A stretch of 32,564 nt of DNA from Methanoculleus sp. (GCF_030019085.1 NZ_JASEFJ010000019.1:1-32564), one strand, 5' to 3'; positions 1 to 8,177 are shown, numbered from the stretch's first letter. Translations and numbers: made by a program. The notes: generated by a model not told the origin, from the sequence alone.

Positions 1-195
1 GGTTGTCCGACCGGGCATTGCCGAGCAGCTACGCGATAAGGGATAAAAGCTGAATGCATCTAAGCTTGAAACCCGACCTGAAAAGAGACTCCGTTGAGGA
101 CACGGGTAAAAGACCCGCTTGATAGGCCTGGGATGTAAGCATGAAGGTAACGACATGTTCAGTCCGCAGGTACTAACGTCCGATGCCGTCCGCCG
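1..195 (+). rRNA. 23S ribosomal RNA, 3' end (partial)
   Basis: The window opens inside the last part of the large-subunit rRNA. The region around 40-180 reads as the conserved 3' end: the GCTGAATGCATCTAAGC stretch, the GAAACCCGACC segment and the closing GGTACTAAC block near 170-178. The gene starts upstream of the window. The 3' end is an estimate, set roughly 15-20 nt after the GGTACTAA block by analogy with other 23S genes; the true mature end may differ by about 10 nt. tRNA-Cys and 5S follow on the same strand, so this is the distal part of an rRNA operon. Confidence 0.93.
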
Positions 196-239
196 AACTC
201 AGACGAAATCCAGAATAACGCACCATAAAGGCCTTACGG

Positions 240-277
240 CCGGACCTGTTGAGATATAAAACCTTAAATAGGTCTGG
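240..277 (+). other. stem-loop between 23S and tRNA-Cys
   Basis: CCGGACCT (240-247) can pair with AGGTCTGG (270-277, one G-U pair) around an AT-rich loop. It sits in the 23S to tRNA-Cys spacer and may serve precursor processing. The loop contains ATATAAA and CCTTAAAT strings that could instead be TATA-like elements for an internal promoter about 45 nt before the tRNA. The sequence alone does not separate these readings. Confidence 0.35.
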
Positions 278-304
278 AGGCAACGTAGTAAGGCAACACA
301 GCTT

Positions 305-408
<104 letters not shown>

Positions 409-411
409 ATA

Positions 412-540
412 TGGTAATAGCGGCCATAGCAGAGGGGAAACACCTGGACTCATTCCGAACCCAGCAGTTAAGCCCTCTCACGTAGTGTGTTGTACTGAGG
501 TGCGGGAGCCCTCGGGAAGCACGCTTCGCTGCTATTACCT
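412..540 (+). rRNA. rrf: 5S ribosomal RNA
   Basis: The terminal helix pairs GGTAATAGC (413-421) with GCTATTACC (531-539). Internal 5S landmarks are present: the CCGAACCCAGCAGTTAAG stretch around 455-474 (loop B/C region) and the GTACTGAGGTGCGGGAGCCCT region around 493-512. The length of about 127 nt fits archaeal 5S. Ends are uncertain by 1-3 nt. The gene is last in the rRNA operon, after tRNA-Cys. Confidence 0.94.
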
Positions 541-561
541 TCCTTTGTAACAGTGCGATCC

Positions 562-586
562 TTTTCTGAGTTTTCTGGGAGTTTTT
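562..586 (+). terminator. oligo-T tracts after 5S rRNA
   Basis: Three T runs (TTTT at 562-565, TTTT at 571-574, TTTTT at 582-586) follow the 5S gene on the sense strand. Archaeal RNA polymerase terminates at such T-rich tracts without needing a hairpin, so this is the likely rRNA operon terminator. Termination itself is inferred. Confidence 0.55.
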
Positions 587-604
587 GTAAAGTATATCCC
601 TTGT

Positions 605-928
605 TTACTCGCCGAAGTTTCTGTTCCATTCTTCGTATTGGTCAATATCAGTCCTGGTTATGGGCGACCTGATCTTTTCAAATGCGTCCTCAAAATCACG
701 TGCTTCAAGCCCTCGTATCTTGAGGGGGCGTTCTTTTAACTCGTCGAACGGCAGTTTGGCAAGCTGGTAGATGTTTGGGTTCTCTTCGCGGACCATGTGC
801 CAGATCGCCTGCTGCATCATACCGGTTCGCGAGCAGCAACGCTGGTGGGACTGGGCCAGCATCAGGATAGACCATAACCCGGCCAGGGTCAGAGCGGAGG
901 TATACACCTCACCCCGTGCATCCGGCAC
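605..928 (-). pseudogene. degraded C-terminus of a CDC48/VAT-like AAA ATPase
   Basis: The last 40 or so codons (605-730) read like the C-terminal helical lid of CDC48/VAT-type AAA ATPases: a basic segment, then ARDFEDAFEKIRSPITRTD and a final QYEEWNRNF, matching the family's usual DFEEALKKIRPSV...YEEW pattern. No P-loop, Walker B or sensor motif lies upstream. The preceding part is not AAA-like in this frame, while a neighbouring frame near 820-835 gives SVAARE, reminiscent of the REA helix before the lid. This suggests a frameshifted, 5'-truncated relic. The open frame begins at a GTG (928) without a clear ribosome binding site. An expressed short protein cannot be excluded. Confidence 0.4.
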
Positions 929-1071
929 GATGTCCGGGCGCTCCCTATCCCTGGCCTGGTGATGATGTTGTTGAGGTTTTTGGGTCGGATTGGATCTCTC
1001 AAGTATGTGCCCGCTGTTGTGGCACGCACCTATATCTTTATTTACTTGAACTTAACTTTTGCTATTGGTTG

Positions 1072-1083
1072 ACCTGATCAGGT
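1072..1083. other. 12-bp perfect palindrome after fwdB
   Basis: ACCTGATCAGGT is a perfect palindrome lying directly beyond the fwdB stop codon (TAA, complement of 1084-1086). As RNA it would have no room for a proper loop, and no T-run follows on the fwdB strand, so it is not a convincing terminator. It may be a protein-binding site or chance. Confidence 0.3.
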
Positions 1084-2424
1084 TTACCTGCTCGCCGGAA
1101 CCCCGATTGCCGTTGGAGACGCCCTCTCCTTTACGGTTGCACTATTGCCCTGCTCCCTCTCCAGTATATGCTCAAGCATTGCTGAGAGCACCTCCTCGTC
1201 GTTCGGGAGGCCCAGGTCCAGAACCTTTCTCAACCGGATCGGGACAGAGTCCATCCGGTAACCCGTCCCCTCACAGTCTATCCCGACGCAGGCGACCGGG
1301 ATCTGGAGGGTGGCAAACGACGAGGTTAGCGAGACGAATGGGTCTATGACGATGGTCGGGATCCTTGCGAGGTGTTCGTTGCATCTCCTGGGGAGGTGAG
1401 CCCCCGGATCGGCGCCGATGACCAGGCACGCATCGACCTCCCCCCGACCGAGTAAGTCGACGATCGTGGTCTCGCCGGGGTTGTAGTATGGGATACCGCG
1501 CGAGAGATCGACCCCGTAAGGGTAGCCTGTAAGGTATGAGAAAGTTTGGTTGGTTCCGTTAACGTTCCAGTGCCCCCTCATCGGCGTCAGCGTGAACTTC
1601 GTGTAACGGTTGAGTTCGTCGATGAACTGTATAGCGCTCCTGACGTTTTTGTATCTCCCAGGGGACTGTGTCAGACCTATCCCGGTGAAGAGCGACCCGA
1701 ATTGAGCGTTTCTGCAGAGGTCTGCAAGCCAGATCAACCGCTCCCTCGGGATGCCTGCGACGCTTGCAGGAAGAACGTCCGCGTGCCCCCGGAGAATGGC
1801 AAGGAGAGCCGAAAAGACGGCATAGTCCCCACCGGGTTTGATCTGTATGAACTCGTCGGCAATCTTTGCGGTATCGGTCTTCCTGATATCCACGACGATG
1901 AGCGTCCGGTCGTGGTGTCCCTCGTCCCGGAACTTTCCATTCACGAACTTTGTGTAGCGGGAGAGGTGACGGGGGTGCGACTCGATCGGGTTTGAGCCCC
2001 AGTAGATCACAAGATCGGCACGGTTCTTCACAGTGCCGAGCGTGCATCCGGGGTGCCCCACCTCCTGGATGCCGAGGAGCGATGGGCCGTGGCAGATCGA
2101 CGAACAGTTGTCTATGACGCCCCCGATAGCCTCGGCTATGTGGATACCTATACACTGCGCCTCTGCGGATGTCCCGCTCCACCCAAACAGCAACGGCCGT
2201 TCGGCGTCCGCCAGAATATCCCCAGCTGACCGGATCGCCTCACTGTAGGAGACCTCTCTCCATGACCCGCCGTCCCGCACAAGGGGTTTCCTGTGCCGGC
2301 TCTGCGAGAGGAACTTTGCTGCGCCGAGCGAACATGCGTTGTCGACCGATGTGACAGCCCCGCCCTCGACCGTGACGACAAGGTCGTCACAGAGACAGCC
2401 GCAGAGCGGGCAGACGACAATCAC
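1084..2424 (-). CDS. fwdB: formylmethanofuran dehydrogenase subunit B (catalytic)
   Basis: This is the catalytic subunit of the molybdenum/tungsten formylmethanofuran dehydrogenase, which reduces CO2 and attaches it to methanofuran as the first step of hydrogenotrophic methanogenesis. At 446 aa it has the expected size. The N-terminus carries a [4Fe-4S] motif, C5-x2-C8-x3-C12 with C31 further on. C111 in the ICHGPS motif is the expected metal-ligand cysteine of the bis-pterin site; it is Cys, not Sec. The following HPGCTLGTVKNRADLVIYWG stretch is typical of the molybdopterin oxidoreductase fold. The ATG at 2424 lies inside the end of fwdD (38-nt overlap), implying translational coupling. Subunits A, C and others are not in the window. 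Sequence alone does not tell Mo from W use. Confidence 0.95.
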   Translation of the reverse strand: MIVVCPLCGCLCDDLVVTVEGGAVTSVDNACSLGAAKFLSQSRHRKPLVRDGGSWREVSYSEAIRSAGDILADAERPLLFGWSGTSAEAQCIGIHIAEAIGGVIDNCSSICHGPSLLGIQEVGHPGCTLGTVKNRADLVIYWGSNPIESHPRHLSRYTKFVNGKFRDEGHHDRTLIVVDIRKTDTAKIADEFIQIKPGGDYAVFSALLAILRGHADVLPASVAGIPRERLIWLADLCRNAQFGSLFTGIGLTQSPGRYKNVRSAIQFIDELNRYTKFTLTPMRGHWNVNGTNQTFSYLTGYPYGVDLSRGIPYYNPGETTIVDLLGRGEVDACLVIGADPGAHLPRRCNEHLARIPTIVIDPFVSLTSSFATLQIPVACVGIDCEGTGYRMDSVPIRLRKVLDLGLPNDEEVLSAMLEHILEREQGNSATVKERASPTAIGVPASR

Positions 2425-2857
2425 GAACGGTTACAGAATTTCCGGTCTCTTCATGGCCGTGCACCTCCGGGAGGGGGAAAACGGCGCCGCCCTCCTCTAC
2501 CAGGATCTCCCAGCCGGACCTCGGCGGGGTGTCTACCCTCCTTGCCGACCCTTCAATCCACTTGTAGTCGGGTGCGCCGGTCCCCCTCGTGGTTGCGTGC
2601 AGGATTGCGTTTGCGTGCGGTCCGCAGGGGATGAAGATTGTTCCCGATGCAACGTCCTCGCAGGGTGTTGCTATGAAGACCTCCTCCCCTGTTTCGGTCG
2701 AGAGGAGGAGGGAGTCTCCCGCCACAGCATCGAGTTCGAGGAGATCGAACGGGTTGACGAAACAGCGCCCTGTTTCAACCGAGTAGTTCTCTCCGTCTTT
2801 GTAGTAGAGTTCGTTTCCCTGGGAAATCGTCCTCCCGCTTGTGATGAGAACGTTCAT
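2387..2857 (-). CDS. fwdD: formylmethanofuran dehydrogenase subunit D
   Basis: This 156-aa protein is the small molybdopterin-dinucleotide-binding subunit that caps the catalytic subunit B. The N-terminus (MNVLITSGRTISQGNE) and the central IFIPCGPHANAIL segment are typical of FwdD/FmdD. I chose the ATG at 2857. The frame stays open to a TTG at 2884, but family members start at the MNV and the extension adds nothing recognisable. No strong ribosome binding site precedes the ATG. The C-terminus, after the PDYKW segment, overlaps fwdB by 38 nt, and the two form a two-gene operon driven from the TATA box near 2921-2934. Confidence 0.92.
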   Translation of the reverse strand: MNVLITSGRTISQGNELYYKDGENYSVETGRCFVNPFDLLELDAVAGDSLLLSTETGEEVFIATPCEDVASGTIFIPCGPHANAILHATTRGTGAPDYKWIEGSARRVDTPPRSGWEILVEEGGAVFPLPEVHGHEETGNSVTVRDCRLPALRLSL

Positions 2858-2920
2858 CGGTGGTTTATCTGGAGTCGATGACAATAATAGTTATGGATCT
2901 GGTGTTTACAATCACCAAAA

Positions 2921-2934
2921 GTAAATATAAATAT
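2921..2934 (-). promoter_or_regulatory. TATA box of the fwdDB operon
   Basis: Read on the minus strand, this AT-rich block contains TTTATATTT, a good archaeal TATA box. It lies about 65-75 nt before the fwdD ATG, which puts the transcription start near 2897 with a leader of about 40 nt. It is the only strong candidate in the gap between the hemerythrin gene and fwdD. Confidence 0.55.
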
Positions 2935-2975
2935 GTTGACACACCCGCTCTATGAGCCCCTTCCTCCTGTACATT

Positions 2976-3398
2976 TTACGCTATTGCCTCCTTCTCCTTT
3001 TCAAAGACTCTCCCCAGGGCAAAGAGGTCGCTTCTGCTGAGATAATGCCTGGCCCAGGCAAAGATATTATCCTCCTCCTGGGCGAAATGCCCCTCGACCC
3101 AGTCGCGGAGATCGGCAAGCGCTTCCATCCAGGCCTCGTCTCCCTCTGGAAGCACCTCGAAACGTTCAAGTCTCTCGCGTATGGTTACGTGCTCATCAAG
3201 CGACACCTCAACCTCCTCCGGTGCCACCTCCCTCAGGCGCAGGTAAAGGGTGGCCTCCTCCGCAATAAGGTGTGCCAGTAGTTCGCGGTGGAGCGTTATG
3301 CATCGGACATCCCTGCTCTTGGGGTCGTGTTCAATCTCGTTGAATAGCACTCTGATCAGATCGTGATCGTCCTCTATCAGTTCAAGGATCTGTGGCAT
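2976..3398 (-). CDS. hemerythrin HHE-domain protein
   Basis: This 140-aa helical protein has the spaced His/Glu pattern of the hemerythrin HHE cation-binding family: H12 in EDDHDL, H43 and E47 in LAHLIAEEATLY, H70 in EHVTIRERL, H104 and E108 in GHFAQEEDNIF. Such proteins bind a non-haem di-iron centre and in anaerobes are linked to oxygen or nitrosative stress sensing, or to iron handling. The ATG at 3398 is preceded by GGAGGAGAGACA, a strong ribosome binding site. A TATA-like GTTAAATTC lies about 38 nt upstream. It is monocistronic by spacing. The substrate (O2, NO or iron) cannot be read from sequence. Confidence 0.85.
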   Translation of the reverse strand: MPQILELIEDDHDLIRVLFNEIEHDPKSRDVRCITLHRELLAHLIAEEATLYLRLREVAPEEVEVSLDEHVTIRERLERFEVLPEGDEAWMEALADLRDWVEGHFAQEEDNIFAWARHYLSRSDLFALGRVFEKEKEAIA

Positions 3399-3511
3399 TG
3401 TCTCTCCTCCATCCGGGTAATTGGGGAGAGTGAATTTAACAGTTTCGTCCCCGAAATCGGTTGCCAGCAGTCTTCGACCACCCGTAGGCCTGGCAGTGGA
3501 TGCCGATCATG

Positions 3512-3623
3512 TTTCAGCGATAACTGAAAAAGGGACTCTTCCCCGAATGAAGACGCAAGTTTGGAGCAGAGTTTCATCAAACCGGGGCACGGTCTGAAGG
3601 CATCGGCTTGATGAACCCCCGGT
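3512..3623. other. inverted repeats before the APC permease
   Basis: The 258-nt gap between the hemerythrin and permease genes holds three inverted repeats: TTTCAG (3512-3517)/CTGAAA (3524-3529) with a 6-nt loop; TTCATCAA (3573-3580)/TTGATGAA (3608-3615); and ACCGGGG (3580-3586)/CCCCGGT (3617-3623). The last two have adjacent arms and could form alternative hairpins. A CCTTAAAT TATA-like element (3627-3634) follows about 25 nt before the permease ATG, so these repeats lie just upstream of the promoter and could be operators. Confidence 0.35.
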
Positions 3624-3656
3624 AAACCTTAAATGCAACATAGAGAGTGATATCGT

Positions 3657-4970
3657 ATGGCAAATGGGGAGGGTGAGACTTCTTATCCAGGCACAGAACT
3701 CCGGCGTGAACTCGGACTGCCCGCTGTCGTCCTGTCAGGGGTCGGGATCATCCTGGGGGCGGGTATATACGCCCTCCTCGGCGAGGCTGCCGGGATGGCC
3801 GGCAACGCCGTCTGGTTGACCTTTCTCTTTTCAGCCGCCGTTGCCGGTCTGAGCGCCCTGAGTTACGCTGAGCTCTCATCGATCTACCCGAAGGCGAGTG
3901 CCGAGTTCGAGTATGTCTCCCGGGCGTTCGGGAGGAGACTTGCGTTCGTTGTGGGCTGGTTGATAATCTTCTCCGGCATCCTCGGTGCTGCAACCGTCGC
4001 GCTTGGGTTTGCGGGTTACTTCTCCGACCTCGTGGGTCTGCCATTCATCCCGTCTGCCATCATGATCATCCTGATCCTCACTGGAATCCTCATCGCCGGG
4101 ATCAGGGAGACCGCGGGGATTGCCATCAGCATGACCCTGATCGAGGTCGCCGGGATAGTCATGGTGATCCTGATCGGTCTTCCCTGCATCGGAAGGGTGG
4201 ATTACCTTGAGATGCCGTTCGGGATACCCGGTCTCCTCCAGGCCTCCGCGCTTGTCTTCTTTGCCTACATGGGGTTTGAGGAGGTGGTGAAACTCTCGGA
4301 AGAGACCAGAAACCCGGAACGGACGATCCCCCTCGCTCTGGTGATCGCGCTTGCAATCTCCACCATCCTCTACGTCCTTGTCTCGGTTGCAGCGGTCTCT
4401 GTCGTCGGCTGGGAACAACTCTCTGCCTCACGGGCGCCCTTTGCCGAGGTTGCGGCCGTCGCTCTCGGGCCCACGGCGTTCACCCTGATCTCCGTAATAG
4501 CGCTCTTTGCCACAGCAAACACCGCTCTCATGATGATGCTGGCATCCTCGAGGATCATATACGGTATGGCATCCTCCTTCTCGCTTCCTCCGCGTCTTGC
4601 CAGGGTTCATCCCCGGACGCAGACACCCTGGATTGCCACCATCGTCGTTGCGATCGCCACCATCGCATTCCTCTTCGCCGGTGAGATCGACTTTGTCGCA
4701 AACATCACGAACTTCACGCTCTTTGCGACTTTCGTCGTCATCAACGCCTCCGTGATCCTTCTGCGCTACCGTGCGCCGGATCTCCCCCGGCCGTTCCGGA
4801 TACCCGGGAGCATCGGGTCGCTCCCTGTGTTACCCATCCTCGGGATAGCCTCGACGCTCATACTCCTCGTCAGCCTGGAACCCCTGGTGATGCTGCTCGG
4901 TGGGTTCATGGTTGTTCTGGGCGTCGTGATCGCCCTCCTCGGAGAAGGGCGGTGGCACCAGGCGGCGTGA
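3657..4970 (+). CDS. APC-family amino acid permease
   Basis: This 437-aa integral membrane protein of the amino acid-polyamine-organocation superfamily is likely a secondary amino acid transporter. The first transmembrane helix carries the family's glycine-rich substrate loop (VGIILGAGIYALLG, residues about 29-42). About 12 hydrophobic segments follow, with the conserved FFAYMGFEEVVKLSEETRNPERTIP region around 205-230. The ATG at 3657 is preceded by GAGAGTGAT. A TATA-like CCTTAAAT only about 26 nt upstream suggests a very short leader or leaderless transcript. It converges with the ACT-MBL gene, with only 19 nt between stop codons. The substrate is not predictable; an amino acid-sensing (ACT) protein as neighbour is suggestive only. 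Confidence 0.85.
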   Translation: MANGEGETSYPGTELRRELGLPAVVLSGVGIILGAGIYALLGEAAGMAGNAVWLTFLFSAAVAGLSALSYAELSSIYPKASAEFEYVSRAFGRRLAFVVGWLIIFSGILGAATVALGFAGYFSDLVGLPFIPSAIMIILILTGILIAGIRETAGIAISMTLIEVAGIVMVILIGLPCIGRVDYLEMPFGIPGLLQASALVFFAYMGFEEVVKLSEETRNPERTIPLALVIALAISTILYVLVSVAAVSVVGWEQLSASRAPFAEVAAVALGPTAFTLISVIALFATANTALMMMLASSRIIYGMASSFSLPPRLARVHPRTQTPWIATIVVAIATIAFLFAGEIDFVANITNFTLFATFVVINASVILLRYRAPDLPRPFRIPGSIGSLPVLPILGIASTLILLVSLEPLVMLLGGFMVVLGVVIALLGEGRWHQAA

Positions 4971-4989
4971 TGCCTGGATACGGTGAGTC

Positions 4990-6498
4990 TTACCGCGCCT
5001 CTCGTGGCAGGTAACGCTCAATAGGGCCTACCGCCTCAAGCCTCCCTTCCGGGGAGAGGACGGATATCGCGCCGTGGCCGCCTGCGACCAGGCACCTGTG
5101 GCCGGTCGGGGCAAGTTCTTCATCCAGGTCCCGGATCAGTTTGAGCAGTGCTGTGCGCTCCTGGCGTGCGCGTTCGCTATCGACGTTGACCGATGTCACC
5201 AGGAAGTCGGCCAGGGAGTTGTAGCGTTTCCGGTCGTCATCCAGACTTCCGAAGTTGATCAGGGTATCTGCGGTGAAGATCATCCCGTGGGTGTGGCAGA
5301 GGAAGTAGACCTGACCGTGCATGTGCCCGCCAAGTGATTCGAGGACCTCAAACTCCAGGTCATGGATGGCAAACCGCGCTATAACTGGAAAGATCGAGCG
5401 GCTGGCAAGCCTCTCCGTCGGGAAGGTCTCCGGGTTTTCTGGCGGCGTGAAGCGTGAGAAGAGGTTTATGACCGTTGTGTAGACCTCCTCCAGGATCGAG
5501 GACTCGCTGCGCGACCCATAGGCCCGGTTCGCGCGCCGGATGATCTCGACCGACCACGGGTGGGTAAAGGCTTTCGCGTCGAAGAACCCTGCCGCCCCAC
5601 AGTGGTCGGCGTCGGCGTGGGTGATGTAGATCCGCCCCGGGTCTCCGATCCCGTAGTGCTGGAACATCCGGAGGACGTCCTGGTGGTATATCCCGTAACC
5701 GGTATCTATCATGACGCTCTCCTCAGGGGCGTTGAGCAGGAATATATTCCCACCGCCAGGCATCTGGAAACAGATGATTTCAACGGCGTTGCCAAGCGGG
5801 ATACGCTGGACGTCCGCGTAGAACCGGTCGCCTGTGGTTTCACGAAGCGTCTTTCCAGTGCGCAGGATGCAATCAAAGACCTCTTTTGGGTCCTGGCCCA
5901 GGTTGTTGAGTTCCTGGACGATGTGGTTGATGTCCTGGAGGAGAGAGAGGAGGAATTCATCCTCCGCCGTCCCGATATGTCCCCGCAACGCCTGGGCGAA
6001 CCTGACGTAAAAGACGGTGTCGTCGAGTTTCTCGCCGGTTGTGTCGTACTCAAGGATCTCCAGGCGGTAGCGTGATTTCAACCGGTCGAGCAGGCTATCG
6101 ACGATCTCGCTCTCCTCGACGCTCAAACTGATGGTGACCCTGCCGGGGTCTGACCGCCGCTCGTCAAAGTCGATGTAGGCGATGTTTGCCCCGGCACCGG
6201 TGATGTAGGTGAGGAGGTCAAAGAGGGAACCGGGTTCGTGCGGGAGGTATACGGAGAACTTGAGGAAGCCCGGCGTCGGCAGCGATTCCTGGAGGTAGCC
6301 GATGGCGTGGAGGTCTTCCTTTATCCTGGCATAACCCTCCGGTGTTGCAACCACTTCGAAGAATACCGTGGCGGGATCGATCCGGCGGTCGTACTGGATG
6401 CGGATGATGTTGCCAGAGTATGACTTGATGATCTCGGCCGCGCGGTGCAGCGCCCCGGGCCGGTCGGGCATCCTGGCTATGAAAGAGTATTTATTCAC
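4990..6498 (-). CDS. tandem ACT-domain / metallo-beta-lactamase-fold protein
   Basis: This 502-aa two-part protein has two ACT-like regulatory domains (residues about 4-70 and 80-150, the first with the DRPGALHRAAEII signature), a helical linker, then a metallo-beta-lactamase fold (about 240-500). The metal motif reads HADADH, so the usual second His of HxHxDH is Asp. Further candidate ligands are in GGHMHG, FTADTL and GGHGA. The carboxylate recalls the HxExDH of flavodiiron proteins, but no flavodoxin domain is fused. ACT domains usually bind amino acids, so ligand-controlled hydrolase or redox activity is a reasonable inference. Start choice: AGGTGA lies 5 nt before the GTG at 6498; a GTG at 6507 is in frame but overlaps that ribosome binding site. 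A TATAAA element (about 6520) is very close to the start. Confidence 0.75.
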   Translation of the reverse strand: MNKYSFIARMPDRPGALHRAAEIIKSYSGNIIRIQYDRRIDPATVFFEVVATPEGYARIKEDLHAIGYLQESLPTPGFLKFSVYLPHEPGSLFDLLTYITGAGANIAYIDFDERRSDPGRVTISLSVEESEIVDSLLDRLKSRYRLEILEYDTTGEKLDDTVFYVRFAQALRGHIGTAEDEFLLSLLQDINHIVQELNNLGQDPKEVFDCILRTGKTLRETTGDRFYADVQRIPLGNAVEIICFQMPGGGNIFLLNAPEESVMIDTGYGIYHQDVLRMFQHYGIGDPGRIYITHADADHCGAAGFFDAKAFTHPWSVEIIRRANRAYGSRSESSILEEVYTTVINLFSRFTPPENPETFPTERLASRSIFPVIARFAIHDLEFEVLESLGGHMHGQVYFLCHTHGMIFTADTLINFGSLDDDRKRYNSLADFLVTSVNVDSERARQERTALLKLIRDLDEELAPTGHRCLVAGGHGAISVLSPEGRLEAVGPIERYLPREAR

Positions 6499-6507
6499 CC
6501 GGTTCAC

Positions 6508-6978
6508 CTGCAGATTGTTTATAGGTGAGAATCTGCCTTAATACCCTTCTATCGGGCGGTTACGAGATGAATAACACGCGAATAACACGCCGCAGGATAA
6601 AATGGTCTGTGAGAAGATCTTTCCCCCTGCCAGGATAACTCTCCAGTAAGGGTTCAACCCTCTGTCAGGAAAGGGAGTTTCCGGGTGGCGGTGTTCCACG
6701 CTACGAGAAAAAAGAGCATCTGCCCGGGACGTTGAGACAGGGGCGTGGGACGTCCCGCCCCTCCCCTGGAAGGCGATACTCCATCGATACACTTTCCGGG
6801 AGTGTTTCTCTCCGGATCGTCTCGCTCCCGCCCCCCTGGCACTGATTTCCGGGCCAATCGCCGATCACTGCTTCCCCTCGCGGGGGTAGCCGGGGATATT
6901 TAAGGCACTATCCCCTCGACCTGTAGAAACAGCAGCAGCGGTATTTTTCCTGCTGAAGGTAAATTCTTACCACCCAGA
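6508..6978. other. 470-nt gene-free stretch
   Basis: I see no convincing gene here; the open frames have unnatural composition. Notable items are a perfect palindrome GGGACGTCCC (6747-6756) flanked by GGGGC/GCCCC to give a longer imperfect palindrome (6740-6761), and a TATA-like CCTTAAAT read on the minus strand near 6896-6903. The same CCTTAAAT string occurs before the APC permease and in the 23S-tRNA-Cys spacer. A short minus-strand transcript from about 6875 is possible but unsupported. Confidence 0.4.
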
Positions 6979-7506
6979 TCAGGAGTTCCCGGATCTCATC
7001 GCCGCCGCTGCAAGCTTCGGGAGTATCGCCCGCGCCCAGGAACGGACAGCATCCAGGTTTCGGAAGTCTCCTGGCTTTACCCGTATGAGTTTGATGATGG
7101 CACGGTCAGGACCGGATAGGCAACCGGCATCCAGTTTTCCCGGGAAGATACCGACCTCCACCGGGTTTACAAGCATCCTTACCTCGTCCATCGAGGCTTC
7201 CGCTCTTCTCAGGCTCTCGGCGCTCTCGCTCGCCACCGTGAGCCCAACGGCAAAGCAGGCGACAGGGATGGTTCGCAGGTAATGCTGATAGCGTTCGACA
7301 AAGACCCGGGCTTCCGGTAGCCACCTTCCCATGTAGATCGGGCTCCCTATGACCGCCGCCCTGTAAGGAGAAAGGTCGCGGACCTCGTTAACCGGCAGGA
7401 GATCGACCTTTTCACCGGCCTTACGGAGTTCATCACCGATCGCCTCCGCCACCTCAGCAGTCGAACCGTAACGGGTGGCGTAGGCAACAAGAATCCTGTC
7501 TGCCAT
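6979..7506 (-). CDS. flavodoxin-domain protein (HemG-like flavodoxin_5)
   Basis: This 175-aa single-domain flavodoxin-fold protein has the FMN phosphate loop near the N-terminus (YATRYGSTAEVAEAIG, residues about 9-24). The AAVIGSPIYMGRWLPEARVFVE segment (about 50-71) is typical of the flavodoxin_5 group, which includes menaquinone-dependent protoporphyrinogen oxidases and many archaeal flavodoxins. An electron-transfer role is likely; the partner is unknown, and haem synthesis should not be assumed in a methanogen. The ATG at 7506 is preceded by GGAGAAGAGGTAT. A TATA-like AATTAATAAG lies near 7535-7545. It stands alone, with long gaps on both sides. Confidence 0.82.
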   Translation of the reverse strand: MADRILVAYATRYGSTAEVAEAIGDELRKAGEKVDLLPVNEVRDLSPYRAAVIGSPIYMGRWLPEARVFVERYQHYLRTIPVACFAVGLTVASESAESLRRAEASMDEVRMLVNPVEVGIFPGKLDAGCLSGPDRAIIKLIRVKPGDFRNLDAVRSWARAILPKLAAAAMRSGNS

Positions 7507-7629
7507 AATAACAGATACCTCTTCTCCTGGCCGGTCTTATTAATTGCGGGAGCAGTCACGAGATCTTATGGGTTGGTCTCCCCCTGGAGGTCCTATGGCG
7601 ACAGGAAAAGGGGTGCCGGAGTATGGTAG

Positions 7630-8004
7630 CACATAGGTCAGGCTCTCTGCAGCACGGGGGACTACGACAGAGCGGTCGTCTGTTAAGATAAAGTTCTCGA
7701 ACTCTCCCCCGACGACCAGATTCTCTGGAGATTAATCTGGCTTGTTCTCATCAAAGCCGGTCACTGCGGCGAGACGCTCGCCTGTTTTGATAAGGTGCTC
7801 GCCCGAAGACGAGAAGGCCGGCCAGAGGATGGGAGATGTTCTCGCCTGCCCTGGAGAACACGAAACGTGCCTTTGCCTGCTGTGATCGGGCTCTCACGCT
7901 GGACCCAGAACACGTCCTCGGCCGGCAGAGCAGAGGTCGGGTACCCGGGGGCGATGTGCCGGTACGACGAAGCGGCGGCATCGTTGATCCGGTGGACCTG
8001 CTAG
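7630..8004 (+). pseudogene. remnant of a tetratricopeptide-repeat protein gene
   Basis: Conceptual translation gives TPR units spread over two frames. Frame of 7642: ALCSTGDYDRAVVC, an in-frame TAA at 7684-7686, DKVLELSPDDQILW, then KAGHCGETLACFDKVLA. The next unit, RAFACCDRALTLDPEHVLG, is in another frame (about 7854-7920). The reading then returns to the first frame with CRYDEAAASLIR (about 7955-7990). One stop and two compensating frameshifts thus interrupt about four TPR units. There is no good start codon or ribosome binding site, and the left end fades out near 7630. TPR proteins are scaffolds for protein contacts and are common in Methanomicrobiales. Sequencing error is less likely than decay, because there are three separate lesions. 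Confidence 0.65.
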
Positions 8005-8177
8005 CGGCCAGGCCATACCGGACTCCGGGGGTCGACCACTAATGGCCGCCCCCTCTCTACCGACGCCGGGTGCGGGGTACAGCCCGGAAAGAGCGTGGTC
8101 AAAGGCATCCGCCCTGCTGTCGGGCTCTCCGCCACATCGGTGTTCTCTATCACCAAATACCCGCGCGTTCCTGATAC

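Noticed and set aside
6538-6857. two minus-strand open frames (67 and 84 codons) in the gap beside the flavodoxin gene
   Set aside because: No start context, composition typical of non-coding DNA, and they overlap each other in different frames.
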